Positions 8,246 through 18,097 of a stretch of 64,000 bases of DNA are shown here, piece by piece. A program made the translations under genes and the position numbers. The stretch covers positions 1 to 64,000 of the forward strand of contig NZ_AWXZ01000026.1 in the NCBI RefSeq assembly GCF_000496075.1. Reading direction: 5' to 3'. Within the stretch, counting starts at the first letter, position 1. Each line of letters begins with the position of its first letter. The notes under the pieces are model-generated. The model was not told where the DNA came from, did not search any database, and saw only the letters and a program-made list of their open reading frames with translations. Source of the DNA: Lutibaculum baratangense AMV1 (lineage in GTDB: Bacteria > Pseudomonadota > Alphaproteobacteria > Rhizobiales > Tepidamorphaceae).

Positions 8246-8375
8246 TCATTTCTCTTTCCGGACGCCCTTGAACGGTTTCCCGTCCTTCTTGCCGTCCATT
8301 AAGCGCCCCGAGCCGGAATCGCGCTTCGTCCAGGCCTTGGTCGTCGGATTGAACGTCTGAGGACCGGTTCTTCAC
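8246..8375 (-). pseudogene. Small hypothetical protein gene, apparently frameshifted near its start
   Basis: The minus-strand frame ending at the TGA 8246-8248 encodes PQTFNPTTKAWTKRDSG followed by GRLMDGKKDGKPFKGVRKEK, the pattern of a widespread family of tiny basic proteins ending in KPFKGVR(K/R)EK; its function is unknown. The frame closes at a TGA about 40 codons upstream without any usable start. Another frame offers GTG at 8375 (VKNR), and removing one base near 8365 would join them as VKNR-PQTFNP, a normal start for this family. It is therefore called a frameshift pseudogene; a sequencing error is the alternative. Confidence 0.6.
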
Positions 8376-8427
8376 GGCACAATTTCGGTGGCCGTCACCG
8401 GCAGGCGGATTGGTTGCCGTCTTTTGG

Positions 8428-8583
8428 CTCCCTTGGTTGGTGCCAAGGCTTCCGCTCGACTCCCGAATCCTGGAAAGGCCGTGACGCGACTCGTGGACAA
8501 GGCTTCGGTCTTGTTCGCCGCCCGCCAGTACCTTGGCTGGTGCTTCGCGGGTGAAGGCCGGGGCTCTGCTCCGGCCTTTTTCG
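8428..8583 (+). ncRNA. Candidate structured small RNA ending in an intrinsic terminator
   Basis: This stretch carries no recognisable protein but a run of hairpins on the plus strand: CCTTGG/CCAAGG (8431-8448), GACAAG...CTTGTTC (about 8496-8514), CCCGC/GCGGG enclosing CCAG/CTGG (about 8521-8551), and finally a strong G+C stem followed by T5. It does not look like tmRNA, SRP RNA, RNase P RNA or 6S RNA. A small RNA, or the tail of a longer transcript, would fit. No promoter was defined. Confidence 0.35.
8554..8581 (+). terminator. Intrinsic terminator
   Basis: AAGGCCGG (8554-8561), a 9-base loop, then CCGGCCTT (8571-8578) running into a T5 tract (8577-8581) form a textbook rho-independent terminator on the plus strand. 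No plus-strand gene ends close upstream, which is the main reason to suspect a small RNA there. Confidence 0.7.
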
Positions 8584-8630
8584 CTTGCCCCTTCGACTCA
8601 GGCGAGTTGCCAGTTCGTTCTCCTAAACCT

Positions 8631-8658
8631 TCCCGGACGCCGAAGTCGGCGCCCGGGA
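8631..8658 (-). terminator. Terminator-like hairpin downstream of nrdJ
   Basis: A near-perfect 12-bp stem (arms about 8631-8642 and 8647-8658) with a UUCG-type tetraloop on the minus strand lies 55 bases past the nrdJ stop; the following sequence has only a weak T-rich stretch. It probably ends or protects the nrdJ message. Confidence 0.55.
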
Positions 8659-8712
8659 GACGTGTGACTGATGCGGGAGCCTCAAAACGACCCTCGCATC
8701 AAGTCGGCATAA

Positions 8713-11700
8713 CTAGCTGCACCCGGACGTCGCGCCGCAGGTGTCGCATTTCAGGCAGGTGCCGTTGCGCACCATCGTGAAGTTGCCGCACTCGCCGCAG
8801 CTTTCGCCCTCGTAGCCCTTCATCCGGGCCATCGCCCGCTGGGCGTCCTTGGAGTGGCCGGCAGAGACGGTGGCCGTCTGCTCGTAGGAGACCTCGACCT
8901 CCTCCTCGATCTCCGCCTCGCGCTCGATCTCCGGCACCGTCTTCAGCGCCGTCGCGCCGGAGGAGGCGTAGTCCTGCGCGCGGGCCTGCAGCTTCGTCAC
9001 CGAGCCGCCGTCGGCGCGCTTGCCGCCCTGGTCCTTGGAACTGAGGACGACGAGCTTCTCCGCCACGCGGCCGCGCACGAGGCCGGATGAGACGAACTGC
9101 ACCGCCGGCGCCTTGCCCTCGTGCTCGCCGGCACCCATCGCCGTCGCGCCGGTGTCGCCCGGATCGACATGGCCGAGGTCGTGGCGTGCGAGGTAGGAGA
9201 CGGCGAGCTCGCGGAAGATGTAGTCGAGGATCGAGGTCGCGTTCTTGATGGAGTCGTTGCCCTGCACGAAGCCCGCCGGCTCGAAGCGGGTGAAGGTGAA
9301 GGCGTCGACGAACTCCTCGAGCGGCACGCCGTACTGCAGGCCGAGCGACACCGCGATGGCGAAGTTGTTCATCAGCGACCGGAAGGCGGCGCCCTCCTTG
9401 TGCATGTCGATGAAGATCTCGCCGAGCCGGCCGTCCTGGTACTCGCCGGTCTTGAGGTAGACCTTGTGGCCGCCGACGATGGCCTTCTGCGTGTAGCCCT
9501 TGCGGCGGTTCGGCAGCTTCTCGCGGTCGCGGATCGCCTTCTCGACGATGCGCTCGACGATCCGCTCGGCGCGCGCCTGCGCCGGCTGCGTCATCGCGAG
9601 CTCCGCGGCGACCTCCTCCTCGTCCTCCTCCTCGTCGGCAATCAGCGAGGAGGCGAGGGGCTGCGACAGCTTGGAGCCGTCGCGGTAGAGCGCGTTCGCC
9701 TTGAGGCCGAGCTTCCATGACAGGAGGTAGGCGTCCTTGCAGTCCTCCACCGTGGCGGAGTTCGGCATGTTGACGGTCTTCGAGATCGCCCCGGAGATGA
9801 AGGGCTGCGCCGCCGCCATCATGCGGATGTGGCTCTCGACGGAGAGGTAGCGCTTGCCGAGGCGGCCGCAGGCATTGGCGCAGTCGAAGACCGGGAGATG
9901 CTCGTCCCTCAGGCCCGGCGCGCCCTCGAGCGTCATGGCGCCGCAGCAGAACGTGTTCGCGGCTTCGATCTCGCGCCGGCTGAACCCGAGCTCCGACAGA
10001 AGATCGAAGCTCGGGTCCGCCATTGCGTCCGCCGCGACCCCCAGGGTCCCCTGGACAAAGTCCTCGCCGAGCGTCCACTTGTTGAAGGCGAACTTGATGT
10101 CGAACGCGGTCTTCAGCGCCGACTCGACGGCCTGGATCTTCTCGACCGTAAAGCCCTTCGCCTTCAATGTCTCGTGGTTGATCGAAGGCGCGTCCTTCAG
10201 CGTGCCGTTACCCACAGCATAATTCACGATCTCGAGGATCTGCTCCTCGCCGTAGCCGAGCACCCGCAGCGCCTCCGGCACGGCGCGGTTGATGATGCGG
10301 AAATAGCCGCCGCCGGCGAGCTTCTTGAATTTCACGAGCGCGAAGTCCGGCTCGATGCCGGTCGTGTCGCAGTCCATCACGAGGCCGATCGTGCCGGTCG
10401 GCGCGATCACCGAGACCTGCGCGTTGCGATAGCCGTGCTTTTCGCCCGCCTCGAGCGCCCGGTCCCAGGCGCGCATGGCCGCTTCCGTCAGCGGCGCGTC
10501 CGGGCAGGAATCGTGGACCAGCGGCACGGGCGGCGTGTTCAGCCCCTCGTAGCCCTCGGCCAGCCCGTGCGCGGCGCGTCGATGGTTGCGGATCACCCGC
10601 AGCATGTGCTCGCGGTTCTCCTGGAAGCGCGGGAACGCGCCGAGCGAGGCCGCCATCTCCGCGGACGTGGCGTAGGAGACGCCGGTCATCACCGCGGTGA
10701 TCGCGCCGGCGATCGCGCGGCCGGCCTCGGAGTCGTAGGGGATGCCCGACGACATGAGCAGGCCGCCGATATTCGCGTAGCCGAGGCCGAGCGTGCGGAA
10801 CTCGTAGGAGAGCTTCGCGATCTCGGCCGAAGGGAACTGCGCCATCAGCACGGAGATCTCGAGCACCACCGTCCACAGCCGGACCGAATGCTCGAAGGCG
10901 GCCACGTCGAACGTGCCGTCGCTCCGGCGGAACTGCAGGAGGTTCAGCGAGGCGAGGTTGCAGGCCGTGTCGTCGAGGAACATGTACTCCGAGCATGGAT
11001 TGGAGGCCCGGATCTCGCCCGACGCGGGGCAGGTGTGCCAGTCGTTGATCGTCGTGTGGTACTGGATGCCCGGGTCCGCGCAGGCCCAGGCGGCGAAGCC
11101 GACCCGGTCCCACAGGTCGCGCGCGTCGAGCGTCTTCGCCGTCTCGCCCGTCGTCCGCCAGGTCAGCCGCCACTCGCCGCCGTCCTCGACCGCGCGCAGG
11201 AACTCGTCCGTCACGCGGACGGAGTTGTTCGAGTTCTGGCCGGAGACGGTCAGGTAGGCCTCGTCGTCCCAGTCGGTGTTGAAGATCGGGAAGTCGATGT
11301 CGGTGAAGCCCTGCCGCGCGAACTGGATCACGCGCTTCACGTAGTTCTCGGGCACCTGCGCCTTCTTCGCCGCCCTCACCTCGCGCTTCAGCGCGGGGTT
11401 GCGGGCCGGCTCGAAGCAGTCGTCGCCCGAGCCCTGGCAGTTGACGCAGGCCTTCATGACGGCCTTCAGGTGCCTCGCGACGAGCCGCGAGCCGGCGACG
11501 AGGGCCGCGACCTTCTGCTCCTCGCGCACCTTCCAGTCGATGTAGTTCTCGATGTCGGGATGGTCGATGTCGACGACGACCATCTTCGCCGCGCGCCTCG
11601 TCGTGCCGCCCGACTTGATCGCGCCCGCCGCGCGGTCGCCGATCTTCAGGAACGACATGAGCCCCGACGACTTGCCGCCGCCGGAGAGCTTCTCGCCCTC

Positions 11701-12420
11701 GCCGCGCAGGCGCGAGAAGTTCGAGCCGGTGCCCGAGCCGTACTTGAACAGCCGCGCCTCGCGCACCCAGAGATCCATGATGCCGCCCTCGTTGACGAGG
11801 TCGTCGCCGATCGACTGGATGAAGCAGGCGTGCGGCTGCGGGTGCTCGTAGGCGCTCTCGGAGCGCTTCAGCTCGCCCGTCAGGTGGTCGACGTAGAAAT
11901 GCCCCTGGCTCGGCCCGTCGATCCCGTAGGCCCAGTGCAGGCCGGTGTTGAACCATTGCGGGCTGTTCGGCGCGCATTTCTGCGTGGCGAGCATGTGGGC
12001 GAGCTCGTCGCGGAAGGCGCGCGCGTCCTCCTCGGTGTCGAAATAGCCGCCCTTCCAGCCCCAGTAGGTCCAGGCGCCGGCCAGCCGGTCGAACACCTGG
12101 CGGGAATCGGTCTCCGGCCCGTAGCGCTCGTCCTTCGGAAGCTCCGCCAGCGCCGCTTCGTCGGGCGCCGACCGCCAGAGCCACGAGGGGACGGTCGGCT
12201 CCTCGACGCGCTTCAGCCGCGCCGCGACGCCGGCCTTGCGGAAGTACTTCTGGGCGAGCACGTCGGCTGCGACCTGCGACCACGACGCGGGAACGAGGAT
12301 GTCCGCCAGCCGGAAGACGACGGAGCCGTCCGGGTTGCGGATCTCGCTCGTCGTCCTGCGGAACTCGAGCCCCTCGTAGGGAGACTGGCGCTCGGAAGTG
12401 AATTGACGTTCGATCTGCAT
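8713..12420 (-). CDS. nrdJ: Vitamin B12-dependent (class II) ribonucleotide reductase
   Basis: A 1235-residue adenosylcobalamin-dependent enzyme that reduces ribonucleotides to deoxyribonucleotides with or without oxygen. Visible marks are [10 protein letters not shown] near residue 155, HACFIQSI with the first redox cysteine, the glycyl/thiyl loop motif [21 protein letters not shown] (split C-S-E and C-N-L elements), and APTGTIG further on. The last 30 residues hold four cysteines in CGECG and CDTC arrangements plus a final Cys, the zinc-binding tail that shuttles reducing power. Length is normal for the long alphaproteobacterial form. It is monocistronic, with NrdR-box-like sites upstream but no B12-riboswitch consensus seen in the leader. 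Confidence 0.97.
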   Translation of the reverse strand: MQIERQFTSERQSPYEGLEFRRTTSEIRNPDGSVVFRLADILVPASWSQVAADVLAQKYFRKAGVAARLKRVEEPTVPSWLWRSAPDEAALAELPKDERYGPETDSRQVFDRLAGAWTYWGWKGGYFDTEEDARAFRDELAHMLATQKCAPNSPQWFNTGLHWAYGIDGPSQGHFYVDHLTGELKRSESAYEHPQPHACFIQSIGDDLVNEGGIMDLWVREARLFKYGSGTGSNFSRLRGEGEKLSGGGKSSGLMSFLKIGDRAAGAIKSGGTTRRAAKMVVVDIDHPDIENYIDWKVREEQKVAALVAGSRLVARHLKAVMKACVNCQGSGDDCFEPARNPALKREVRAAKKAQVPENYVKRVIQFARQGFTDIDFPIFNTDWDDEAYLTVSGQNSNNSVRVTDEFLRAVEDGGEWRLTWRTTGETAKTLDARDLWDRVGFAAWACADPGIQYHTTINDWHTCPASGEIRASNPCSEYMFLDDTACNLASLNLLQFRRSDGTFDVAAFEHSVRLWTVVLEISVLMAQFPSAEIAKLSYEFRTLGLGYANIGGLLMSSGIPYDSEAGRAIAGAITAVMTGVSYATSAEMAASLGAFPRFQENREHMLRVIRNHRRAAHGLAEGYEGLNTPPVPLVHDSCPDAPLTEAAMRAWDRALEAGEKHGYRNAQVSVIAPTGTIGLVMDCDTTGIEPDFALVKFKKLAGGGYFRIINRAVPEALRVLGYGEEQILEIVNYAVGNGTLKDAPSINHETLKAKGFTVEKIQAVESALKTAFDIKFAFNKWTLGEDFVQGTLGVAADAMADPSFDLLSELGFSRREIEAANTFCCGAMTLEGAPGLRDEHLPVFDCANACGRLGKRYLSVESHIRMMAAAQPFISGAISKTVNMPNSATVEDCKDAYLLSWKLGLKANALYRDGSKLSQPLASSLIADEEEDEEEVAAELAMTQPAQARAERIVERIVEKAIRDREKLPNRRKGYTQKAIVGGHKVYLKTGEYQDGRLGEIFIDMHKEGAAFRSLMNNFAIAVSLGLQYGVPLEEFVDAFTFTRFEPAGFVQGNDSIKNATSILDYIFRELAVSYLARHDLGHVDPGDTGATAMGAGEHEGKAPAVQFVSSGLVRGRVAEKLVVLSSKDQGGKRADGGSVTKLQARAQDYASSGATALKTVPEIEREAEIEEEVEVSYEQTATVSAGHSKDAQRAMARMKGYEGESCGECGNFTMVRNGTCLKCDTCGATSGCS

Positions 12421-12634
12421 CGTTCAGAAGGCCCCTGATCAAGCCGTGTCGCCGCGACGTCCGGACCGCCGCGGCCGGAGTCGGATCATCGAAAAAAATC
12501 CCGGGCGAGCCCGCCGACATGCCGTTGTCCCGCCGGACACGCGCCGCCGTCCCGCTGCCCCTTGAACCGCCCGCCGCCCTGAAGGCCATCGAACGGCGGT
12601 TCCAGCCCCCGGTTCGCTCCCCTTGATTGCATCA

Positions 12635-12664
12635 ACGGTAGGGGAGACTCGGCGAAACCGTCAA
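12635..12664 (-). promoter_or_regulatory. Predicted nrdJ promoter
   Basis: On the minus strand TTGACG (complement of 12659-12664) is followed after 18 bases by TACCGT (complement of 12635-12640). It lies directly downstream of the NrdR-box-like pair, the usual order for nrd promoters in which the repressor binds near or upstream of -35. The -10 element is weak. Confidence 0.4.
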
Positions 12665-12669
12665 GCACT

Positions 12670-12706
12670 TGTGTGAGGGTTGTGTCTCGCACCCAATATA
12701 TAGGGT
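12670..12706. promoter_or_regulatory. Tandem NrdR-box-like sites
   Basis: ACCCAATATATAGGGT (12691-12706) is a 16-bp near-palindrome that fits the NrdR box pattern. A second, weaker 16-mer (TGTGTGAGGGTTGTGT, 12670-12685) begins exactly 21 bases away, two helical turns, matching the paired helical-phase spacing of NrdR operators. NrdR is the ATP/dATP-sensing repressor of ribonucleotide reductase genes. Confidence 0.65.
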
Positions 12707-12866
12707 AACTGTGTCGTTAATTCCGGGGATAAGCCGATTCCTGCTGCCGTGTCAGAGGGTTCGATGAACGTGTTCCGATCAATTGTCCGGATCGGCGAAA
12801 ACGGGGGGTAAGCCGGATTCGCTAGTCTCCTCCACCAGGTAGACGACCACCCTGGAGCCGGTCCTC

Positions 12867-13517
12867 ATGTCGATGAACACGTTCTCTGCCGATCGTGCGG
12901 ACTTCAGTCAGCTCGATGTCGTGGTCGTCCAGGAGAGCCGGCACGGGCAGATGTTCGTCCGAAGCCTGCTCGCAGCGCTGAAGGTCGGTCGAATCAGGGG
13001 CTACGACACGGCCGACGGGGCCCTGCGCGAGATGCGGCTCGATCCGCCGACGCTCGTCATCACCGACTGGGAGATGCGGGCGCGCAGCGGCTACTGGCTC
13101 CTGCGGCACATGCGGAGGGCCGATATGGAGCCGCTGTGTTTCGTGCCGGCGCTCGTGCTGACGCCCGAGATCAGCTGGTCGATGCTCGACGTGGCCCTCG
13201 AGACAGGGGTCAACTCCGTGCTCCTGAAGCCGATCTCCGCGACCGTCCTTCGCACGCGCCTGCACATGCTGTCCTCGAAGAGCCACCGCTTCGTCCAGCG
13301 CGACGGCGCCTACGTGCCGGAAGCCTCGCAGCACGTCCTCGAGGAGCGCATGCGGGCCCACGAGTCGGCCGATACGCGCGCCTATCGCCAGAAGCTGCGG
13401 GCGTTCCTGGAAAGCGCCGTACGGGACGACGATCTGGTGCTCGATCAGCTGGCGCGCCGGGGGCAGCCGGAGGTATTGGACGACGGGGTCGCGTGGAAAG
13501 GCTGGCACGTCGCCTGA
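12867..13517 (+). CDS. Receiver-domain protein, output domain absent
   Basis: A 216-residue CheY-like protein. Residues 16-135 carry a receiver fold: phospho-acceptor Asp67 in VITDWEM, the switch residue Thr99 (LVLTPE) and the conserved Lys121 in LLKPIS. The usual N-terminal acidic pair that binds Mg is Q22-E23 here, so metal binding and phosphorylation may be altered. The C-terminal 80 residues are helical and charged with no DNA-binding or enzymatic domain I recognise. No histidine kinase is nearby. The ATG at 12867 follows GGAGCCGG; a second ATG two codons later is possible. It probably relays a signal by protein contact. Confidence 0.78.
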   Translation: MSMNTFSADRADFSQLDVVVVQESRHGQMFVRSLLAALKVGRIRGYDTADGALREMRLDPPTLVITDWEMRARSGYWLLRHMRRADMEPLCFVPALVLTPEISWSMLDVALETGVNSVLLKPISATVLRTRLHMLSSKSHRFVQRDGAYVPEASQHVLEERMRAHESADTRAYRQKLRAFLESAVRDDDLVLDQLARRGQPEVLDDGVAWKGWHVA

Positions 13518-13577
13518 GCGGACTGGACAGCCCGGGGGCGAGCGGCCATATTCGCCGCCGAAAAGAACGGGCTGCAG

Positions 13578-13988
13578 ATGCGCGACCTCCTACTTCAGAT
13601 CTTCACCTGGTGGAACGGCCAGACGCTCGGCACGCGTTTCCACACCTGGCGTATGGGCGAATTCGTCGGCGAGGACGAAAACGGCAACCGCTACTACCGC
13701 CAGCGCAACGGAAAGCCGGATCCGGCTCTCGGGATAGAGCGGCGCTGGGTCATCTATAACGGCCTCGCCGAGGCCAGCAAGATTCCGCCCGGATGGTATG
13801 GCTGGATGCACCACACCACCGACGTGCCCCCGACCGAGGCGAAGGTGCCGGCGCGCGACTGGTATCAGCCGCACCGCCCGAACTACACCGGCACGCCGGT
13901 AGCCTATCGCCCGAAGGGCAGCACCCTGACGCCGGAATCGCGTCCGCGCGTGACGGGTGACTACGACGCCTGGTCTCCCGGCGACTGA
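13578..13988 (+). CDS. NADH:ubiquinone oxidoreductase accessory subunit, NDUFA12 (B17.2) homologue
   Basis: A 136-residue protein of the NDUFA12 family, an accessory subunit of respiratory complex I shared by alphaproteobacteria and mitochondria. Recognisable signatures are TWWNGQTLGTRF, the DENGNRYYR strand, ERRWVIYNG and IPPGWYGWMHHTTDVPP. It is soluble and lies on the matrix/cytoplasmic face. Core nuo genes begin at the far right of this window, about 49 kb away, so this subunit is encoded separately, as is normal. It probably starts a short plus-strand unit with the DUF2155 gene 100 bases on. Confidence 0.96.
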   Translation: MRDLLLQIFTWWNGQTLGTRFHTWRMGEFVGEDENGNRYYRQRNGKPDPALGIERRWVIYNGLAEASKIPPGWYGWMHHTTDVPPTEAKVPARDWYQPHRPNYTGTPVAYRPKGSTLTPESRPRVTGDYDAWSPGD

Positions 13989-14088
13989 AGCGGCTCGACC
14001 GCAGCGGAAGAGGCCCGGCCGCTGCGACATCACGAGGTCGACGCATTCCTGCGCCACGGAAGAAGCCGTCAGACGATTTTCGACGAGG

Positions 14089-14496
14089 ATGCGCGTGAAG
14101 AGATCCCTGGTCCTCGCTGCCGGCGCGGCGCTGCTTCTGTCCGCGGGCTCCGCGGCTGCCAACAAGATCCAGAATCCGGTCGCCGAGTTCACCGGCCTCG
14201 ACAAGATCACCGGCCGCATCATCACCTTCGACGTGCTGATCGACGAGACGGTGCAGTTCGGCGCGCTGCAGGTCACGCCTCGCGTCTGCTACTCCCGTCC
14301 CCAGTCCGAGGCGCCGCGGACCGACGCTTTCGTCGAGGTGGACGAGGTGACGCTCGACAGCAAGATCCAGCGCATCTTCACGGGGTGGATGTTCGCCGAC
14401 AGCCCCGGCCTCAACGCCGTCGAGCACCCCGTCTACGACGTCTGGCTGACCAACTGTAAGAGCGAGTCCGACGAGGTCGACGTCGGCAGCCGGTAG
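14089..14496 (+). CDS. DUF2155 domain protein, exported
   Basis: A 135-residue protein with a clear signal peptide ([24 protein letters not shown]) and the DUF2155 core: [16 protein letters not shown], the CYSRP motif and [27 protein letters not shown]. The two cysteines could pair in the periplasm. Function is unknown, although it is a near-universal neighbour of NDUFA12 homologues and aat in related genomes. The ATG at 14089 begins the signal peptide; upstream codons in the same frame are not conserved-looking. Its last 64 bases overlap the end of the convergent aat gene. Confidence 0.93.
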   Translation: MRVKRSLVLAAGAALLLSAGSAAANKIQNPVAEFTGLDKITGRIITFDVLIDETVQFGALQVTPRVCYSRPQSEAPRTDAFVEVDEVTLDSKIQRIFTGWMFADSPGLNAVEHPVYDVWLTNCKSESDEVDVGSR

Positions 14497-15104
14497 AAGT
14501 CGGCCGGCGTGGCCACGGCCTTGTCGAGCAGCCGCTGATAGGCGCCGCGGGAGATCTCGACGGCACCCAGGCTCTGAAGGTGCTCGGTAACGAACTGCGT
14601 GTCGAGGAGCGTGAAGCCGCCGAAGCGGAGGCGCGCGACGAGGTGGACGAGGGCGATCTTGCTCGCGTCCGTCACCCGGTGGAACATGCTCTCGCCGAAG
14701 AACGCGCCTCCGAGCCGCACGCCGTAGAGGCCGCCGACAAGCGCGTCGCCCTCCCACACTTCCACGCTGTGCGCGTGTCCCATCTCGTGAAGGGCGGTGT
14801 AGAGGCGGCGGATCTCCGCATTGATCCACGTTTTCCGGCGGCCGGGAGCCGGCTCGGCGCAGCCTTCCATGACACCGGCGAAGTCGGTGTCGATGCGGAC
14901 CTGAAGTGGCGTGCGCCTGATCGTGCGGGCGAGCCTGCGGGACAGGTGCAGGCGGTCGAGCGGCAGGATGCCGCGCTCCCGTGGCTCGATCCAGTGCAGG
15001 TACGGATCGTCGGCGCTCTCCGCCATCGGGAAGATCCCGCAGGCATACGCCTTGAGCAGGACCTCGGGTGTGACGGCGAAGAGCTGGTCGTCTGGCGTGG
15101 TCAT
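14433..15104 (-). CDS. aat: Leucyl/phenylalanyl-tRNA--protein transferase
   Basis: A 223-residue transferase of the N-degron pathway: it adds Leu or Phe from charged tRNA to proteins with N-terminal Lys or Arg, marking them for ClpS/ClpAP. Signatures are [49 protein letters not shown] and [11 protein letters not shown]. The ATG at 15104 gives the family's normal length; longer frames would enter accC. It lies 17 bases past the accC stop and is probably cotranscribed with accBC. Its C-terminal codons overlap the convergent DUF2155 gene by 64 bases. Confidence 0.96.
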   Translation of the reverse strand: MTTPDDQLFAVTPEVLLKAYACGIFPMAESADDPYLHWIEPRERGILPLDRLHLSRRLARTIRRTPLQVRIDTDFAGVMEGCAEPAPGRRKTWINAEIRRLYTALHEMGHAHSVEVWEGDALVGGLYGVRLGGAFFGESMFHRVTDASKIALVHLVARLRFGGFTLLDTQFVTEHLQSLGAVEISRGAYQRLLDKAVATPADFYRLPTSTSSDSLLQLVSQTS

Positions 15105-15121
15105 CTCGTGAAACGCGGGGG

Positions 15122-16471
<1,350 letters not shown>

Positions 16472-16475
16472 CGCG

Positions 16476-16937
16476 CTACTCGATCACGAGGAGCGGCTCG
16501 CCGAACTCCACTGGCTGCCCGTCCTGGACCATGATCTGGGTGACCGTGCCCGCCCGCGGGGCGGCGATGTGGTTCATCGTCTTCATCGCCTCGACGATGA
16601 GGATGGACTGGCCCTCGCGCACGACGCTGCCGACCTCGACGAAGGCTCTCGCCCCGGGTTCTGGCGCGCGATAGGCGGTGCCGACCATCGGCGACGTGAC
16701 GGTGCCTGCCGGGAGCCCGCCTTCCGCGCTCGCCGCCGGTGGCGGTGCACTCGGCTGGGGTGCGGGCTGCGGCGCTGGGCTCGCAACGCCGTGATGCATC
16801 GTCCCGGTGATCTGCCGCGCCACGCGCACCCGCAGTCCGTCCTGCTCGATCTCGATTTCCGAGAGTTCGGTCTCCGAGAGCAGCTCCGCGAGTTCCCTGA
16901 TCAGGCTCTTGTCGATGTCGCGATTCGGCTTTGCCAT
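16476..16937 (-). CDS. accB: Acetyl-CoA carboxylase, biotin carboxyl carrier protein
   Basis: A 153-residue carrier. The N-terminal part ([20 protein letters not shown]) is the usual helical segment, followed by an Ala/Pro-rich hinge and a C-terminal biotinyl domain with the modification motif VEAMKTMN, where the lysine carries biotin. It presents biotin to AccC and to the carboxyltransferase. The methionine here is followed by AKPNRDIDK and fits the family start. aroQ, often found upstream of accB, is not present here. Confidence 0.97.
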   Translation of the reverse strand: MAKPNRDIDKSLIRELAELLSETELSEIEIEQDGLRVRVARQITGTMHHGVASPAPQPAPQPSAPPPAASAEGGLPAGTVTSPMVGTAYRAPEPGARAFVEVGSVVREGQSILIVEAMKTMNHIAAPRAGTVTQIMVQDGQPVEFGEPLLVIE

Positions 16938-17255
16938 TATTCTTCCCTGGAGACGGCGAGGGGGCCGGCGCTCATTGCCGTCGGGGCCTCAGACCCTGCC
17001 CTGCATCGATCGGCGGATCAGCCTCGCGAGGCGCTCCGCCAGCCGGTCGTCTTCCGCTGACGAACGTCCGGCTGCTGCCCAAAACGTCCGCCTGCGGCGA
17101 ATGTTCGAGCCGAGGGAGCGGATTGTCGCTTGCCCGCGTACTCTTGCTCCGATGCAGAGCAGTGGCGTCCTGCCTACAGACAGCAGCCGCAATGTTCAAC
17201 CCAATTGCGGCGGCGTGGGCGCTGAAGCGGTCGTTCGGAGGGGAGGAGCCGGGCC
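16938..17255. other. Intergenic region upstream of accB
   Basis: 318 bases between the dsbA-like gene and accB, both on the minus strand. It must contain the accB ribosome site (a short purine stretch next to 16938) and perhaps an accBC promoter. Several loose repeats of a GAACGTCCG / GAATGTTCG type occur at about 17060-17110. No gene or clear structure was supported. Confidence 0.35.
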
Positions 17256-18038
17256 TCAGCCTCCGCCGCGCAGTTGGTCGATCTCCTCGGCCAGTTCCTC
17301 GCGTGGCACCGCACCCATGAAGACCCGGTCGCCGACGACGTAGGAGGGCGTGCCGCGCAAGCCCAGCGCATCGCCGAGCCGGAAGTTCTCCTGCAACGCC
17401 GCGGTCACCTCGTCGGCGCCCATACGCGCCTCTATCTCGTCTGCATCTATCCCGAGCCCCTCGGCGACTTCCAGTGCCTCGCCTTTGCCGACACGCCCCC
17501 GGTGCGCGAGCAGCGTGCGGTGGAACTCGAAGTACTTGTCGGGTGCCACCTGTCGGACGGAGAGGGCCACACGCGCGGCGTCGGCCGAGTCCTCGCCCAG
17601 CACGGGCCATTCCTTGAACACCACGCGCAGCTGATCGTCCTTCTCGATGAGGTCGACCACTTCCGGCAGCATGCGCTTGCAATAGCCGCAGTTGTAGTCG
17701 AAGAACTCGACGAGCGTGGCGTCGCCGTCGGGGTTGCCGGCCACCACGTCGAAGGTCGCACTCGTCAACGCCTCGCGATTGGCGTCGACAGCCTGGCTCT
17801 GAGCGTCGGCCTGGGCCGCTTCCCGCTTCGCCTCGAGTGCTGTGATCACCTCCTCGAGAACCTCCGGATTGTCGAGAAGGTACTGGCGGACGGCAGGCCC
17901 GATGACGTCCGGGTTCTCGCCGAGATACCGCTCGATCGCCGGCCCGATCTCCTGAGCGGTCTGCGCTTCGGCGCTCGGTCCGGGAAGCATCAGGAGAGCG
18001 CCGGTCAGCGCGATGGCGGGGGCGAGAGGTCGGAACAT
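17256..18038 (-). CDS. DsbA-family thiol:disulfide oxidoreductase
   Basis: A 260-residue periplasmic thioredoxin-fold protein. A signal peptide (residues 1-25, ending SAEAQ) is followed by a helical N-terminal region rich in repeated ENPDVIGPAVRQYLLDNPEV motifs typical of Com1-like/DsbA proteins with a copper-sensitivity-type extension, then the thioredoxin fold with active site C117-GYC120 and the cis-proline motif RGTPSYV. It probably introduces or shuffles disulfides in exported proteins. The ATG at 18038 is chosen since it starts the signal peptide. It follows the M48 protease gene by 59 bases and is probably in the same operon, a common pairing for envelope protein quality control. Confidence 0.93.
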   Translation of the reverse strand: MFRPLAPAIALTGALLMLPGPSAEAQTAQEIGPAIERYLGENPDVIGPAVRQYLLDNPEVLEEVITALEAKREAAQADAQSQAVDANREALTSATFDVVAGNPDGDATLVEFFDYNCGYCKRMLPEVVDLIEKDDQLRVVFKEWPVLGEDSADAARVALSVRQVAPDKYFEFHRTLLAHRGRVGKGEALEVAEGLGIDADEIEARMGADEVTAALQENFRLGDALGLRGTPSYVVGDRVFMGAVPREELAEEIDQLRGGG

Positions 18039-18097
18039 CGGGTGACTCCGGAAGGACAGGGCGGCCGTTCGTTCGGCTGGGCCTGCGTTTATCACGA

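Larger units (their letters stand above)
12421..12866. other. Intergenic region between nrdJ and the receiver gene
   Basis: A 446-base divergent region. The nrdJ side has a leader of about 210 bases with GC-rich sequence but no B12-box consensus and no recognisable reading frame. The NrdR-like sites and promoter are listed separately. On the other side, an imperfect direct repeat (GGGGATAAGCCGATTC at 12725-12740 and GGGGGTAAGCCGGATTC at 12804-12820) precedes the plus-strand receiver gene. Confidence 0.5.

Noticed and set aside
8388-8780. 130-residue plus-strand frame in the nrdJ downstream gap
   Set aside because: It crosses a strong terminator and runs into nrdJ; no family features.
9829-12438. 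869-residue open frame on the plus strand opposite nrdJ
   Set aside because: It mirrors the codon pattern of nrdJ in the antisense GC-rich frame, is full of Arg, Ala and Gly, and shows no domain. nrdJ on the other strand is unquestionable.
12421-12640. Cobalamin riboswitch in the nrdJ leader
   Set aside because: Looked for because the enzyme needs B12, but no GCCACTG-type B12 box is present on the minus strand. A covariance-model search could still overturn this.
12486-12692. 68-residue minus-strand frame upstream of nrdJ
   Set aside because: It starts inside the predicted NrdR-box site, upstream of the predicted promoter, and has no conserved features.
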